Positions 11,601 to 22,529 of a stretch of 64,000 nt of DNA are shown in pieces. Under the pieces are notes generated by a model that had not been told where the DNA came from, did not search any database, and was given only the letters and a program-made list of their open reading frames with translations. The stretch's first letter is position 1. Each line of letters begins with the position of its first letter. The position numbers and the translations under genes are program-made. Source of the DNA: Episyrphus balteatus (taxonomy: Eukaryota > Arthropoda > Insecta > Diptera > Syrphidae). The stretch is taken from assembly GCF_945859705.1 (NCBI RefSeq), contig NC_079136.1, positions 127,941,027 to 128,005,026 on the forward strand. Direction: 5' to 3'.

Positions 11601-12840
11601 TAGTCGTATAAGTCTACATCTAAAACACATTCTACTGGAGAGCACTACCTTCGATCGATGATGGTTGGTGGCAGCATCTCATCAAAAAGATCGAGATCTT
11701 TATCTTGATATTATAGTTATCCAAGGTGGTTTAACCATCTCTCTCTTCTCAAAAAACCAATCTCTTGGTTATGCTATTGTGTGTGTTCCTGTTCCTTACA
11801 TTTCTATCATGGAACAACTGTTGGTTTTTTGTAGGTACCCGCACAAGGTTGACCAGTTCAAATGACCAAAAACAAAAAAGACAAACGACAAAGACGAAGA
11901 CGCATATTTCCAGAAATGACATTCTTCCACTTGGTTGCATCGCGCATATATAAGAGATGCGTGCACGGAGCCACTTAATCACCTCGAAAAGGTAGTTACA
12001 GTCAGCAGCGATCTTATAGTATAAAGGTAGAGAGACTGCTTCTGCTTCTGCAGTTTGCCAATATTCAGAAGGCTGGTTTATTACTATACAAACGGAGAAG
12101 GCTAAGTGGTACCATACTGGCATATTAATATTTGGCATTATGCGGCTAGAACGAGTTTTCAACTCGAGCGCGCGTTCGTAGATTTTGAGCCCGCAGTTTA
12201 ATGTAACGGCGCGATGCGACGATGTATAGTGAACGAGAAATCAATCCAACTGATAGATGGATGAATAGATGGACGCATAGGTTTTTTGATTCAAGGCAGC
12301 AATGAATGATTGCAATGTTGAAAGCGTCTTCTTGTTCTTGGTGCGTGGTGACGACGGGATGGAGTTCTTTATATGTGATGCGGAGGATCGACCAAGGATG
12401 TCCATATATGTGGGTAGAACTTTTAGAATTTCTATTAAAGTTAGAGAGCGGAGTACAGAAGGTATAATGTAATGTCAGGGAAGAGAAAGCGTTATGATGT
12501 TGACGCAAGAGGCATTCTTGCTTATAAGCAACTTGACTGATGTCTGACCTTATCAAGAATATATAAAACAACATCACAACTGATGGTATGGCATTTTTAT
12601 GTCGGAAATGATTGATATTTGTAATTAACGTGAGAGTATTTTCATACTGTATTTTAGATTATATTAATTTTTTTAATGTGATTTCAAGTATTTTACTTAT
12701 ATTAAAAATTATAAGGTAAAATTATTCCCCATGACATAAGATTTGAGTGCCTAACAAGCAATTTTCTGAAGAAGGCACATTTCAGTAAATCAATGCAATT
12801 TCCATCTACTTGTGAGAAATGCATATACATATGTGTAGAT
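8615..12840. other. sickie 3' UTR and A-rich intergenic DNA
   Basis: Very A-rich on the + strand, especially 10.1-11.3 kb, with homopolymer tracts and no credible gene. It holds three short TGGCGCCCA-type sequences resembling a tRNA-Lys primer-binding site (9847-9857, 9944-9952, 11347-11357) but no recognisable LTR or retroelement frame. The overlapping reading frames at 11.7-12.6 kb occur on both strands in a more GC-balanced stretch and show no domain. Confidence 0.5.
8681..8686 (+). terminator. First AATAAA polyadenylation signal after the sickie stop
   Basis: AATAAA lies 67 bp past the stop codon. Many other AATAAA hexamers follow in the A-rich 3' flank up to about 11.2 kb, so longer 3' UTRs are equally possible and the true end cannot be fixed from sequence. 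Confidence 0.45.
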
Positions 12841-12869
12841 GAATTACAAAATGTAGTAGATTTATCTAC

Positions 12870-13330
12870 TCATGAATTAACTACCTCTCCCAAAAGGAAG
12901 CAGGTAATATCCTCGCTCCTTTTGAGGTGGTAGACTGCTTATGAGTAGATTATTAGTAGATCTAGTACTATTATTATTAACATATGACCTGCTAGAGAAG
13001 ATAGGATGTGTAGTTGGTAGTACTAGATTTCTGCTCATGGTTAGCTTACCAGCTCTTTTGGAAGTAGTAGAGACTACTCATGAGTAAGTGATTAGCAGAT
13101 CTAGGCCTACAAACAACACATGATTTTCTGCTCGAGTAGATAGGAACGTGTAGTTAATGTACTAGATTTTTACTCATGAGTAGTGCACCACCTCCAAAGG
13201 AACGCGGCTATGTCTTTGATAAAATTGACATAGAAGCTGCGTTCCAATGCAGTTTGCAGATGCTACACTACTCGAGAGTAAATGATCTAGTACATTTATC
13301 TACTCCTTTATCTACTCACGCTCTGGCGGA
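12870..13330. mobile_element. Cluster of degraded palindromic MITE copies (CTACTCATGAGTAG family)
   Basis: At least two overlapping copies (about 12918-13068 and 13056-13215) and a partial third. Each is a near-palindrome of about 150 bp with ends like CCTCCAAAGGAAC-CGGCT, internal CTACTCATGAGTAG, TCTAGTACTAGATC and a central CTGCTCGAGTAG. The best-preserved relative is at 19208-19357. No coding capacity. Confidence 0.7.
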
Positions 13331-15929
13331 GATTTATCAAATTAGAGATTTTTAAAATTCAAGGAGTTTGTTTTGTTTGCTCAAAAGCAATCAAACTAAA
13401 TTCTCCTTTCAGCTTAACTTTTGCCAATCTACCTCCGAAGATAAAGTCCCAGTTTAGACGAACCGGTAACAGTAGATAATTTCCTCTAAACAAGATATTC
13501 CAATCTGGAATGTCAATCATTTAATCATGTTAACTTGTCACTAGCAAACAACCCGCAGAGGTTCAAACTCATTTATCGTTATACATAGTTTTTCAATTTC
13601 TTGTCTTCGTTTTTAATTGATTAAACGTTACAAATTAATCACCCTCACACCCGCGTTTTCCTTCAAACCACACAAAAATACCAAATTTCTTACAAAAGAG
13701 GTTCTTGTATCTTTCTTATGATCACACAATAGCGATACGATATTTATCGACTTTGGCATTTCTATGCCAGCCAAACCAAAAGCTAGTCGCTGTCATGTTG
13801 GATTAATTTTTCATAAAATTGAACTACTCTTCCATAGATACAACATATTTGTACTCGTGTGTGCATAGTAGTTTAGCAATGGCAATAATAGTATGACATG
13901 TTGGTTAGATTTATGGCAGCATTATATAGAAAGATGTGTGTACAATAGCCAGCCATCTAGACACAAGAGCGACTAGCCCACATGTCGTCGACTTCCTTGT
14001 GCTTAATAAAGAGACTCTTTCTCTCTTCTTCAACCAGCTAAGCAGTGACTGCTTTTTTATCTGTGACAGGTTATTAATCGTATAATTGGCGGGGGCAGAG
14101 AGTGAGAGAGAGAGAGAAAGTGGGGAAGCAACAAAGCAGTCAGAAGCCAGGCTTACCTACAAGAACAAAACGACCAAAAGCAGTACATCACACACTCCAA
14201 ACACACTATTCAAGTCTCAAAAGCCAAGCCTTTATGTCTACTTCTACTGGCTGCATCAGCTTTAAAGATAATGGATAATTTATTCTGATCAAGTACGTTT
14301 GATTTGTTCATTTTCGTTTGGAACGCTAACTACTGGTTGGTCTTTGTCTATAATAATTTCTATGGTTCAAATGCGTTTTCTTTTGGTAACTTTGGATTAT
14401 ATGGATACTTTGACGAAAAAGGAGTGCGGATTGGTAAGGTTATGGATGAAGATGAAGGTACTTGATGTGTTTTTTTTTCAAGGTGAGTTGTTTTACAAAG
14501 TGGTAATAGAGTCTGACTGACAATGACTAATAAAATATTAGACCAATGGTGGTAGTGAAAACAAATTGGTATAAACTGGTATAAAACAAAATCAAGAAAC
14601 TTCCAATGTGGTTTTTAACTGTTCCAGGTGAAAAGCAGTGCAATTCAACACTTAATTAACTATTTTACTCCTATAATGCCTTACAGAAGCTACTGTAACT
14701 CCTGTAAGACCTTATGGAAGCAAAATTGTTAGCACTACATACCTATTAAATGAAAATGTGTATTTTTTTTTTAATTGGTATAAACTGGCCTAATTGTAAC
14801 ATTATCCACTCTTTTTTGGACTTCTGCTTTAAGTTCTTAACCCTATATTATTTTCAGTCATACAAATTATTCTAAGAAATATTCACTCTACAAAGATCGA
14901 TAACCCAAAGAAGCCATAAAAAGAGAAACAAGTTGGTGATGATGTCTTCTATTTTTATATGTGGTTTACCTTCTTTTTGGAAAGGTGGACATCATGCCAC
15001 AAAGTACATATTTTCACTAGAAACTCCTCCTAGCAAAGAACACAAACAAAAACAATAAGGTTCTTGTGGGTTATCTCTTTGGTTTTGGTTCCATGGAAAG
15101 CAATTTACGATCAAATCACACGGAATAAGGCACCAAAGTAGAGGCTACCACATAGCTTATTATAGCTAGCCTTCCTAACATAACAATCGTTATGTGTAGC
15201 TAAAAAAAAAAAATAACTAAATAATGAACACGCTTCAGTGATCATCATCAGGTGGTAGAGAGGTATCACAGAAAAGATGACTCTCGCTGTGGTCAGATGT
15301 TTTCTCTCTTTGCTTCGCGCTTTTTTGTACACAACACACTAACTCGACTTGACTTGACTATACGGTACCAAATTAATTGGAATCTTCTTCTTCAAGTGTG
15401 CCATCTGGACAAGAGAGGTCGTGTCTCGTGTCTATGGTGGTTGTGCATTAAATTGGCCTTACCTCTATTACCTTCCTATGATGTGGACCTCTCTATAGAA
15501 TACAAAAAAATCCATCAAAATAATTGCTAAAGGCGGCGTTAGTACTTACTTTATTGTGTATGTATGCTCAAGTGAATTGGCCATTAATCTTTCCATTAGT
15601 ATATAGCTGTTAATTTAATATGAATCTTAAGTGAGATAGAACTAATTCTATACCACTGGAATGATTTTGTAAAGATTTTTTGTTTAAAGGAACTGATAAA
15701 CGGTTTATGGTACCGCAGAGAGATAGTCGGAACGACGACGACGATGTTGTTTTAATAAAAATCATAATATAGCGGGAATTGGGAGGAATTCAAAGCAAAC
15801 AGGTGTAAAATAAAGGTATTTGTTTTAATCAAATCTTTAATAACCTAACCTAATTGCGATAAAGTTATTCTTAATTAATGAAAGCGAGGTGTTAATTGTG
15901 AACGGATATTATTTTGCTATTTAATGTAG
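13331..15929. other. Intergenic DNA with no recognised gene
   Basis: Mixed AT-rich sequence. There is a short GA-rich run (about 14100-14125) and a fragment at 14675-14735 with the GAAGC...TATGGAAGCAAAATTGTTAG pattern, similar in style to the element at 27.4-28.3 kb and to fragments near 9.9, 31.3 and 39.4 kb. No reading frame is convincing on either strand. Confidence 0.45.
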
Positions 15930-16680
15930 TTGGTAGTACTAGACGGTAGAAGTAGTAGATACCACTAATAGTTGCTTGTACTAGATTTCACTAATGACTA
16001 ATCTTCCACCTCTAAAGCTATTATAAAATTGTAAAAAGTAAAGTCAACAACCCTGCTTCTTTGGAGATGGCAGACAACTCATTACTAGAAATCTAGTACA
16101 ACAACTAAACTACACATTCCTATCTCCTCGAAGAGAATATCAAATGTTTATTGTAGTACTAGATCTATTTGTAGTACTAGATCTACTTACTTAGTATATC
16201 CAGTACTTATTGAAGTACTAGATCTACTTAGAACTACATCTATTTAGTACTAGATCTACTAAATACTACTTGATTTTAGTACTAGATCTACTGCACATGA
16301 TCTTCTGCTCGAGTAGATAGGAATGTGTTGTTATTAGCCCTGTTCCATTGGAGGTGGTAGTCTACTATAGAACTATAGTAGATGTTTTGGTTAATCTAGT
16401 ACTATCATCTACTCATGCTCTTCTTCCCTAGTAGATACGATTTGAATTGAATTCGTTGAAAGTGCGTTCCATTGAAAATCGCTAGTAAACTCCCAAAGGA
16501 ACAGGGCTATTGTACTAGATTTCTATTAATGGTTAGGATACAACCTCTTAAGCTATTATAAAATTGTATAAAGTGGTGGTAGAGTTCTCATGAGTAGAAA
16601 ACTAGTACTACCAACTACACATCATACCTATTCTTGCAGAAAAACATGTGTTGATTTTAGTACTAGATACTAAATCCCAA
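15930..16680. mobile_element. Second cluster of the palindromic MITE family, with a 171-bp copy
   Basis: Dense in TAGTACTAGATCTACT-type motifs. A bounded copy lies at 16337-16507, running from GCCCTGTTCCATTGGAGG to its inverted end CAAAGGAACAGGGC. Nearby 15.9-16.3 kb and 16.5-16.68 kb hold fragments of the same family in both orientations, as expected for nested or rearranged insertions. Confidence 0.7.
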
Positions 16681-16693
16681 CTCTTCTTAATGT

Positions 16694-16781
16694 ACATATC
16701 GTCGGCGTAAAGCAAAATTGTTCTAAGTACATAGGATTTCTTAAGGACTTAGAACAATTTTGCTTTACGCCGACGATATGT
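16694..16781. repeat. Perfect 35-bp inverted repeat with 18-bp loop
   Basis: Positions 16694-16728 are the exact reverse complement of 16747-16781, with an 18-bp spacer. A perfect match in otherwise decaying intergenic DNA suggests a recent inverted duplication or selection on the hairpin. A transcript would form an 88-nt stem-loop, but perfect pairing through the whole stem is unlike a usual miRNA precursor. Confidence 0.9.
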
Positions 16782-18700
16782 GTATACCAACCTTCTAACG
16801 TCCTCCTACACTTTGTTATAGTGACGTCAAGAAATTTATTAATGAATAAGTTTGTGCTTGCAAAAGAGTGTGAGTACCTACCTATTTTCTTGTTCCAAAT
16901 AAACGTGTAGCGTGTACAACGCGAAGTGCTCTTAAAAGACCATTTAATTTGCATTCGATCGATGATATCGGGTGTGGTAACATATGCACTAGTCCACGAA
17001 GACGATGCCAACGGCAGCACAGTGACACCGACATATTGTGTCAACAAAACAACGAGACACATCGACGATGGTAAGTCCTACTCTATAGCTAGAATTTTAC
17101 ACGAGAATTGGAAGATCTCATTAGCATGCTATTTTCGTGTTGGACTATGGGTTTTACAAAGAACAGATGCATAACTAGGTAGAACTCGTGTTTTAAACGA
17201 GAATCTATGGAGGAATAAAAAATGAGGACACAATATATAAGATTTATCGAAGCTAAACCATCGCAAGCAACTTCCTGATATTCATTTTTGCATCGAATTT
17301 GATGCTCGAAATTATGCAATCATCATCAATGTTTTTGCTTACGAAGAAAAAAAATGTATAATCTTCATCGCTAGCTCTCAAAAACTTGGTGCAGCATGTT
17401 CCACCAATCAACTGGTGAATAGAGGTCGATTTATATCCATAAAAAAGCATATTCAGTAGTTCAATTTGCGAACATGGTCACGATTATCCAGTGAGACGTC
17501 TTAAACGACCGCATAAAACCAGTCATCCATCGCCATTCGTCTATTTGATAAGATCTCTGGCTGACTGAGACCAAAACCGAGAGAGAGGCCAAAATCAAGT
17601 TCAAGTTTACTATGGAACGCACCCAGGGGCACAATCAGCCAGAAAAGATCGTTCGATCGATGACGTTTGATTTACGATCGCAGCGCCAGAGTTTCGACGC
17701 GTTGATTACCCAGCACAAGAGGTGCGAATTAAAGCGTTTATCTTAACACCTATGTTGTATCTATCTTTGTAGCTGTCTATATTCGTGTATATGTGTATCT
17801 TTTGCATCCAAGAAAAAATATCTTCCTCATGGTCTCTTGGTTGTCTTGGAAGAAAACGAAGAATACCTAACCACGAAGATGCAGACGAGGCTAAAAAGTT
17901 CTCAAGCGAATTCCCTGCGGAGAGGATTGATTCTAGCAGATTTTGTTTTTGTATTTTCATTATTTTGTAGCATAGATATACTCCTCCATCTCGCATTGTG
18001 GTGGTCGTTGTTGGTATATTTTCAAATGAAACGTGATACACCTCTCTGTTCTGGGTGCAATACGGCGAAATAATCGTAGTCATCATCATTATCGGGATCG
18101 TCAACACGCGGGTTTGGTTGGTTAGTTAGTACATAAAGTTGGTGATGGTGGCGTTGTCGATCTTCGTGCTGGGTTTTCTCTATTTCTAATGATTCCTCAT
18201 AGCAGCTCTCTGAAGTGAGAGCTTAGCCTTAAAATTAATATCGTGATCAGTATCTTCTACCGACTGATTTTTAGTGGGCAATTTTGAGAAAGCGGTTCCA
18301 TACTTGGAGAGTTATTGCGACAAATTGCACTTTTGACCGTGTTTTACGTGTCTGGTCTGTAAAGTCGTCGCACACAACACTATAATATCCTCTGCCTGGA
18401 TTAATTGAGGAAATATTGATGTTTTGCGGGAGTTTTTTTTTTTATTTATTTGTAAATTTGAAACGTGATAAAGAGAAGGATGCTGGCCAGTAATATCATT
18501 AGTTGAGATGATTGAATGGGGATAATAAGAAGTCATAAATTTTGACATCAACTATTCTGAAGTGGTAATTTATTAGAAGATGATGCTAGATCATGCTAGA
18601 CCTAATTTTTGTTATCTTTTCCATTTTCTTTCTAAAAGGCTTCTCATAATCTCTAAAGTCTGCGACTAGAATCTAGGCCTCAGGACGAGCATTGGACATC
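16782..18700. other. Intergenic DNA with a locally GC-richer block
   Basis: About 16920-17075 and 17465-17746 are visibly less AT-rich than their surroundings. The first ends in a good splice-donor-like ATG|GTAAGT at 17071. The second contains a 44-codon frame (17612-17746) and an upstream CATAAAA. They could be promoter or first-exon DNA of an unseen transcript. I recognise no protein family, and the rest looks featureless. Confidence 0.35.
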
Positions 18701-18785
18701 GATGTCCATAGTCAGTTATTTAACTCTGCTACTAAGGTCCGAAAGGCGTTCAGATCCCGTCCTAAACGTGTATAAAACTTGCCTG

Positions 18786-18968
18786 AGACGCGTCCAAAAC
18801 GCAACCGAAACGCGCCAAAAACGCGTTGAAAACGAGTCCGCAACACATCAAAAACGTGTCCAAAACGCGTTCAAAACGTGTCCGAAACGCGTCTAAAACG
18901 CGTTCAAAACGCGTCTAAAACGCGTTCAAAACGCGTCTGAAACTCGTCCAAAACGCGTCTAAATCGTA
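18786..18968. repeat. 11-bp CpG-rich minisatellite
   Basis: About 16 tandem 11-bp units of the form AAAACGCGTYY, most regular in the second half. Each unit carries ACGCGT or a one-step variant, so CpG density is far above the neighbourhood. A 64-residue open frame across it is only the translated repeat. Confidence 0.9.
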
Positions 18969-19207
18969 TCTATTCGGGAAAAAAAGAGCATGAGTAGATG
19001 ATAGATTAACCAAAACATCTACTATGGGGCTTTTTCCAAGTGGAAAAGTACTAGAAGAACTTCTTTCACATTGGTCAACCTCCACTGGTGAAGAGGTATA
19101 AACAAACATTTTTCCCAGTGCTAATTACAACAAAAAAGCTATCTTCAGTACAAAAATCGTTTGTTTATTTCTTCACCAGCCCAGAAATTCGCTGGAAGTT
19201 CCCCATT

Positions 19208-19357
19208 AGCCCCGTTCCATTGGAGGTGCTAGTTTACTCATGAGTAGATCTAGTACTAGAATTAACACATGATCTTCTACTCCAGGAGTAGGAATGTGTA
19301 GTTGTTGTACTAGATTTCTACTCACGAGTAGACTACCACCTCCAATGGTATAGGGCT
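19208..19357. mobile_element. Well-preserved palindromic MITE, PIF/Harbinger-like by target duplication
   Basis: A 150-bp near-perfect palindrome: the ends read GCCCCGTTCCATTGGAGG and, inverted, GCCCTATACCATTGGAGG. The flanks read TTA on both sides when the element is taken as 19209-19356. A 3-bp TTA duplication is characteristic of PIF/Harbinger, but without a transposase the family call is inference. It lies about 450 bp upstream of the COX4 first exon. The flanks of the 16337-16507 copy share only TA, so the duplication length is not certain. Confidence 0.75.
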
Positions 19358-19466
19358 TATGTATTTCACATAAGAAAACAAAACAAGAAAGACGTCGAAA
19401 ATAAAATGTGTTTATAACTCAATCAGGTTTAAAATTTATATCAAAAAATATATTTATTCCTGTGTA

Positions 19467-19580
19467 ATTATTCAAAAAGTGTATCATATCGGAAGAAAAC
19501 AACAACAAATAATTTATGTTGTATAGTATTTGTTGTTGTTTTCTGTCGAATTGCGATATGCAAACACTGTTTGAAAATTC
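19467..19580. repeat. Imperfect ~110-bp hairpin upstream of COX4
   Basis: An 18-bp perfect inner stem (19494-19511 with 19527-19544, loop 15 bp) continues outward as an imperfect stem (CAAAAAGTGTATCATATCG pairs with the complement of 19550-19575). It looks like a decayed small inverted-repeat element rather than a regulatory site. Confidence 0.65.
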
Positions 19581-19807
19581 TACTTAGTGGTCTAATTTTT
19601 GTAGATTCCTAATTAACGTTTTTTTTTCAAATATATTTACTACCGCCACCTACAAATTCAAAAATTAACTATTCCAAATCGTTGCCATTTTCCCTACAAA
19701 AATCGCCTCCATTTTTCTAGCACTTAAACGTCATTTTTCTCCTCATCTGTCATCCATTAAAAATTATTGCACTTCTAGCAAAATCTCAAGTACCACTTTT
19801 TTTCATC

Positions 19808-20357
19808 GTTCGTTTTCGTTTCACAGCTGCAAAAGCGACGAAGGTGAGTTTTTCTCTCATCAATTTTTTCCACAAAATAATTACCAAAGTTACATAAACA
19901 AAACATTAAAAATATTAATTTAAATAATAATAAATATTAAGAAATATTAAAAATTAAATAAAGTGCATTTTTACACCGGTAATTTGCGTTGTATAATTCA
20001 AGGACAGCCATGAAGAAAAATTTATGAAAAAACTCGTGAAAAATGTCATAAAATTTATTGATTGTCAAATGAACAATTACAATTTTTGTGAAATTCATTT
20101 CTTATGCAATCAAATGGTCAAAAGTCCTAAAAACTATTCCCAAAACCAATCCAACCCACTTGTTAAGACGAAAAAATGAAAAAAAAAAAAAAAAAGAAAA
20201 AAGAAAAAAGAAAAATTCTTTGGTTATGTAACACGAAAGTCATGAAAATGACGTCGCCATGCCCTCTGTCTCTTTCCCCACCTTCTCATAACTTCTTTTG
20301 ATAAAATTATCCTCTTTTTCAGCTTTTAACCAAATTCTAAAAAAAAGTAGAACAAAC
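19808..20357 (+). other. COX4 5' UTR: non-coding first exon and 5' UTR intron
   Basis: A donor AAG|GTGAGT at 19844 ends a short non-coding exon that probably begins about 19808-19825. The intron runs 19844-20322 and ends in a CTCTTTTTCAG acceptor. Exon 2 opens at 20323 with 35 bp of leader before the ATG in AACAAACATG. The donor and acceptor are seen directly; the transcription start is not defined and no TATA box is evident. Confidence 0.6.
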
Positions 20358-20959
20358 ATGTCACTGCGATTGATTACTCTCGCTGCCATGCGACAGGCAG
20401 CTGCTGCCGTCCCAAAGAACGCTCAAGTCGGCAGCGTTGCCTCCATTCACACAATGGACAAAATTGGCAAACGTGAAATCGTCGGCTACGGCTGGAACGG
20501 TTCTGCCAACTACCGTGACCGTGTCGACTATCCAATGCCCGCTATCCGCTTCAGGGAGCCAAACAATGAGATCTTGGCTCTGCGCAAGAAGGAACTGGGT
20601 GACTGGAAGAAGTTGTCGATTGAGGAGAAGCGTGCTTTGTATCGTGCTTCCTTCTGTCAGACTTTCGCTGAATTGAAAGCCGGCACTGGCGAGTGGAAGA
20701 TGCACATTGGCTTTGCCTTGATGGCTGCCTCCGTTGGTATTTGGGTGTGCATCTTGATGAATTTGTTTGGTAAGTTTGCTTTTGTTATATCCAAGATCTC
20801 ATTAATTACTTACTATTTTCAACAGTCTATGATGAACTACCAATTACATTCGATGAGGAACATCAAAAGGCCCAATTGAAGCGTATGCTCGATTTGGAAA
20901 TGAATCCCGTTTTGGGTGTTTCATCCAAATGGGACTACGAGAAGAAGCAATGGAAGTAA
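20358..20959 (+). CDS. COX4: Cytochrome c oxidase subunit IV, mitochondrial
   Basis: Exons 20358-20769 and 20826-20956, stop TAA 20957-20959, joined in phase 1 across a 56-bp GT-AG intron, giving 181 residues, the usual size for fly COX4. The protein is a nuclear-encoded subunit of complex IV in the inner mitochondrial membrane. The first ~30 residues are basic and free of acidic residues, as for a mitochondrial presequence. The matrix part has the family's YPMPAIRF and WKKLSIEEKRALYR segments. A single membrane helix lies at about 115-138, followed by the intermembrane-space tail with VYDELPIT and the C-terminal KWDYEKKQWK. The start at 20358 is chosen because an in-frame ATG at 20298 lies before the 20321-20322 splice acceptor and would be in the intron. 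It is convergent with DCTN5. Confidence 0.97.
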
Positions 20960-21022
20960 ATTTTGCAGTTGCAATTGGTGTATTTCTGTGTAAAGTTAAT
21001 TTAGATTTTAGGATTAAAGAAA

Positions 21023-21028
21023 AATAAA
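21023..21028 (+). terminator. COX4 polyadenylation signal
   Basis: AATAAA 64 bp past the stop; the first and only canonical hexamer close to the COX4 stop, giving a short 3' UTR. Confidence 0.75.
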
Positions 21029-21186
21029 CCTAAAACCAACCACATCCGAAATTTTAGAGTAGTTTTCTTTAAAAAAAAAATCAGGGTAGGAATACTAAAA
21101 ATGTTGTTTTTTCTTTCTATTCCAATGCTTTGTTCACTGAAATGACGTTGCGTTTTTTTTTCTGGGAAGTAAAGTCTATTTATTTG

Positions 21187-21989
21187 AAGCGTTTGGATGA
21201 AGAAGGGGGTAAATGACATTTTTTCGATTTTCGGTTTTTTTTGAAAAATGAGGATGCCTTGCGAAAACTTAAATTTCCGTCTAATCTACTTCACGCTACG
21301 ATTAGTATTTTCTTATTTAGCGCTTTCATTTTTGGTATAAAAGGGTTACTAACAACTAAAAATCGTATAATATGAGCGGAAGAATGGGGTAAAAGCACTT
21401 AACTCCTTTTTGTGTGAAATAATAAAACCAAGACTTTTTCGTCCGAGAAAAAAATCGCATAATATTAGTGGAAGAATGGGGTAACATAATTTAACTCCTT
21501 TTTGGGTGAAATAAAAAAACCAAGACTTTTTTGTCCGAGAAAAAAAGATAAAGCAGCTTTCTGTTGAGAAAATAAAAAAATTTAAAGGAACAAATGATGT
21601 TCATACCAAGGGAACACCATTGGTTTTATCAAAAAGCTTTATCGGAACCATGCGAACAGAAAACAACTATTCAAAATAAAAAGAAAAAAAAAAATGAATT
21701 TTGTTACTTAACCCCTTTGTATTCTTAAAAATTCAAAATACTTATAAGCTTTTTGTGCAAGAATGAGTTAACTACTCTTTTCTTGAAAAATTTTGTTTTT
21801 TTAAATATACCGAGCTACTGTTTTGAAATAAAAGTAACATTGTTAAAAAGCTATTATTTTTCTTGTTTTATTAGATTATTCAATTTTATTAAGATTGGAA
21901 TACGAAAAAAGTTCTCAACAAAAAACTTTAAGTCCTTATATCTCGAAATTTTGCAAATGTCACTTACCCCCTTCTTCATCCAAACGCTT
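21187..21989. mobile_element. 803-bp terminal-inverted-repeat element of unknown family
   Basis: The left end AAGCGTTTGGATGAAGAAGG and the right end are inverted copies over about 38 bp, continuing GGGTAARTGACATTT. TTTATTT or a close variant lies just outside both ends, possibly the target duplication. No transposase frame is present. It sits about 160 bp beyond the COX4 poly(A) signal. Confidence 0.65.
21361..21545. repeat. Two-copy tandem duplication inside the 21.2-22.0 kb element
   Basis: Two ~92-bp copies, each running from about AATCGTATAATAT through GGAAGAATGGGGTAA and AACTCCTTTTTG to GTCCGAGAAAAAAA, differing by a few bases. Confidence 0.75.
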
Positions 21990-22385
21990 CTTTATTTTAA
22001 CTATCGGCCGATAGAAAATCTGTAGTGTGCGGGGGCTCTTAGAGACGTTGACTCAGGTTCACATGGCTATTGATGGCCAGGTAGAAAAATTCCTTTCCTT
22101 CCTTCTAGTTATATCTATCGATTTTTACATTTTAACCACTTGATTGATGATAATCGATTCTAAGTTATAACAGTCGCTTGCTTGATGGTTCCTCCTGTTG
22201 CTTCGATGTAATCAGTAAATGGAAATATCAATTTAATAAGGAAATGGTTCAATCTCTAATCTGAAGATTTCTAGAAAAACAACACTCAACCATTCTTATG
22301 CTTAATTTGAGACAATGCAAGGGACCTACAATTTACCACCGAGTCCGAACAGCAGAATCTAGTTTTGTATGTACCATAGTTACGG

Positions 22386-22517
22386 TGACCATCCGTCCCG
22401 GTTGACCCGGGACTGTCCCGTATTTCTACAGCTTGTCCCGGGTTTTTATTTAAGAAACCCGGGACGTATAAGTGTCCCGTATTTTGTAATTTGTCCCGTG
22501 ATTGTCCCGTATTTGTA
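22386..22517. repeat. GTCCCG-rich palindromic repeat
   Basis: About seven GTCCCG words within 130 bp. One perfect hairpin pairs 22435-22445 (GTCCCGGGTTT) with 22455-22465 over a 9-bp loop. It is much more GC-rich than its flanks and looks like a mobile-element remnant; I cannot name the family. Confidence 0.65.
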
Positions 22518-22529
22518 AATTCTCTGATT

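Noticed and set aside
11665..12577. Overlapping frames of 62-143 residues
   Set aside because: Both strands open, no motif or splice-supported continuation; I could not support a gene.
16694..16781. miRNA gene
   Set aside because: A perfect 35-bp stem without bulges and no evidence of conservation; kept only as a hairpin.
20298..20357. Upstream in-frame ATG of COX4
   Set aside because: It lies before the acceptor at 20321-20322, so it is intronic; the ATG at 20358 gives the normal protein length.
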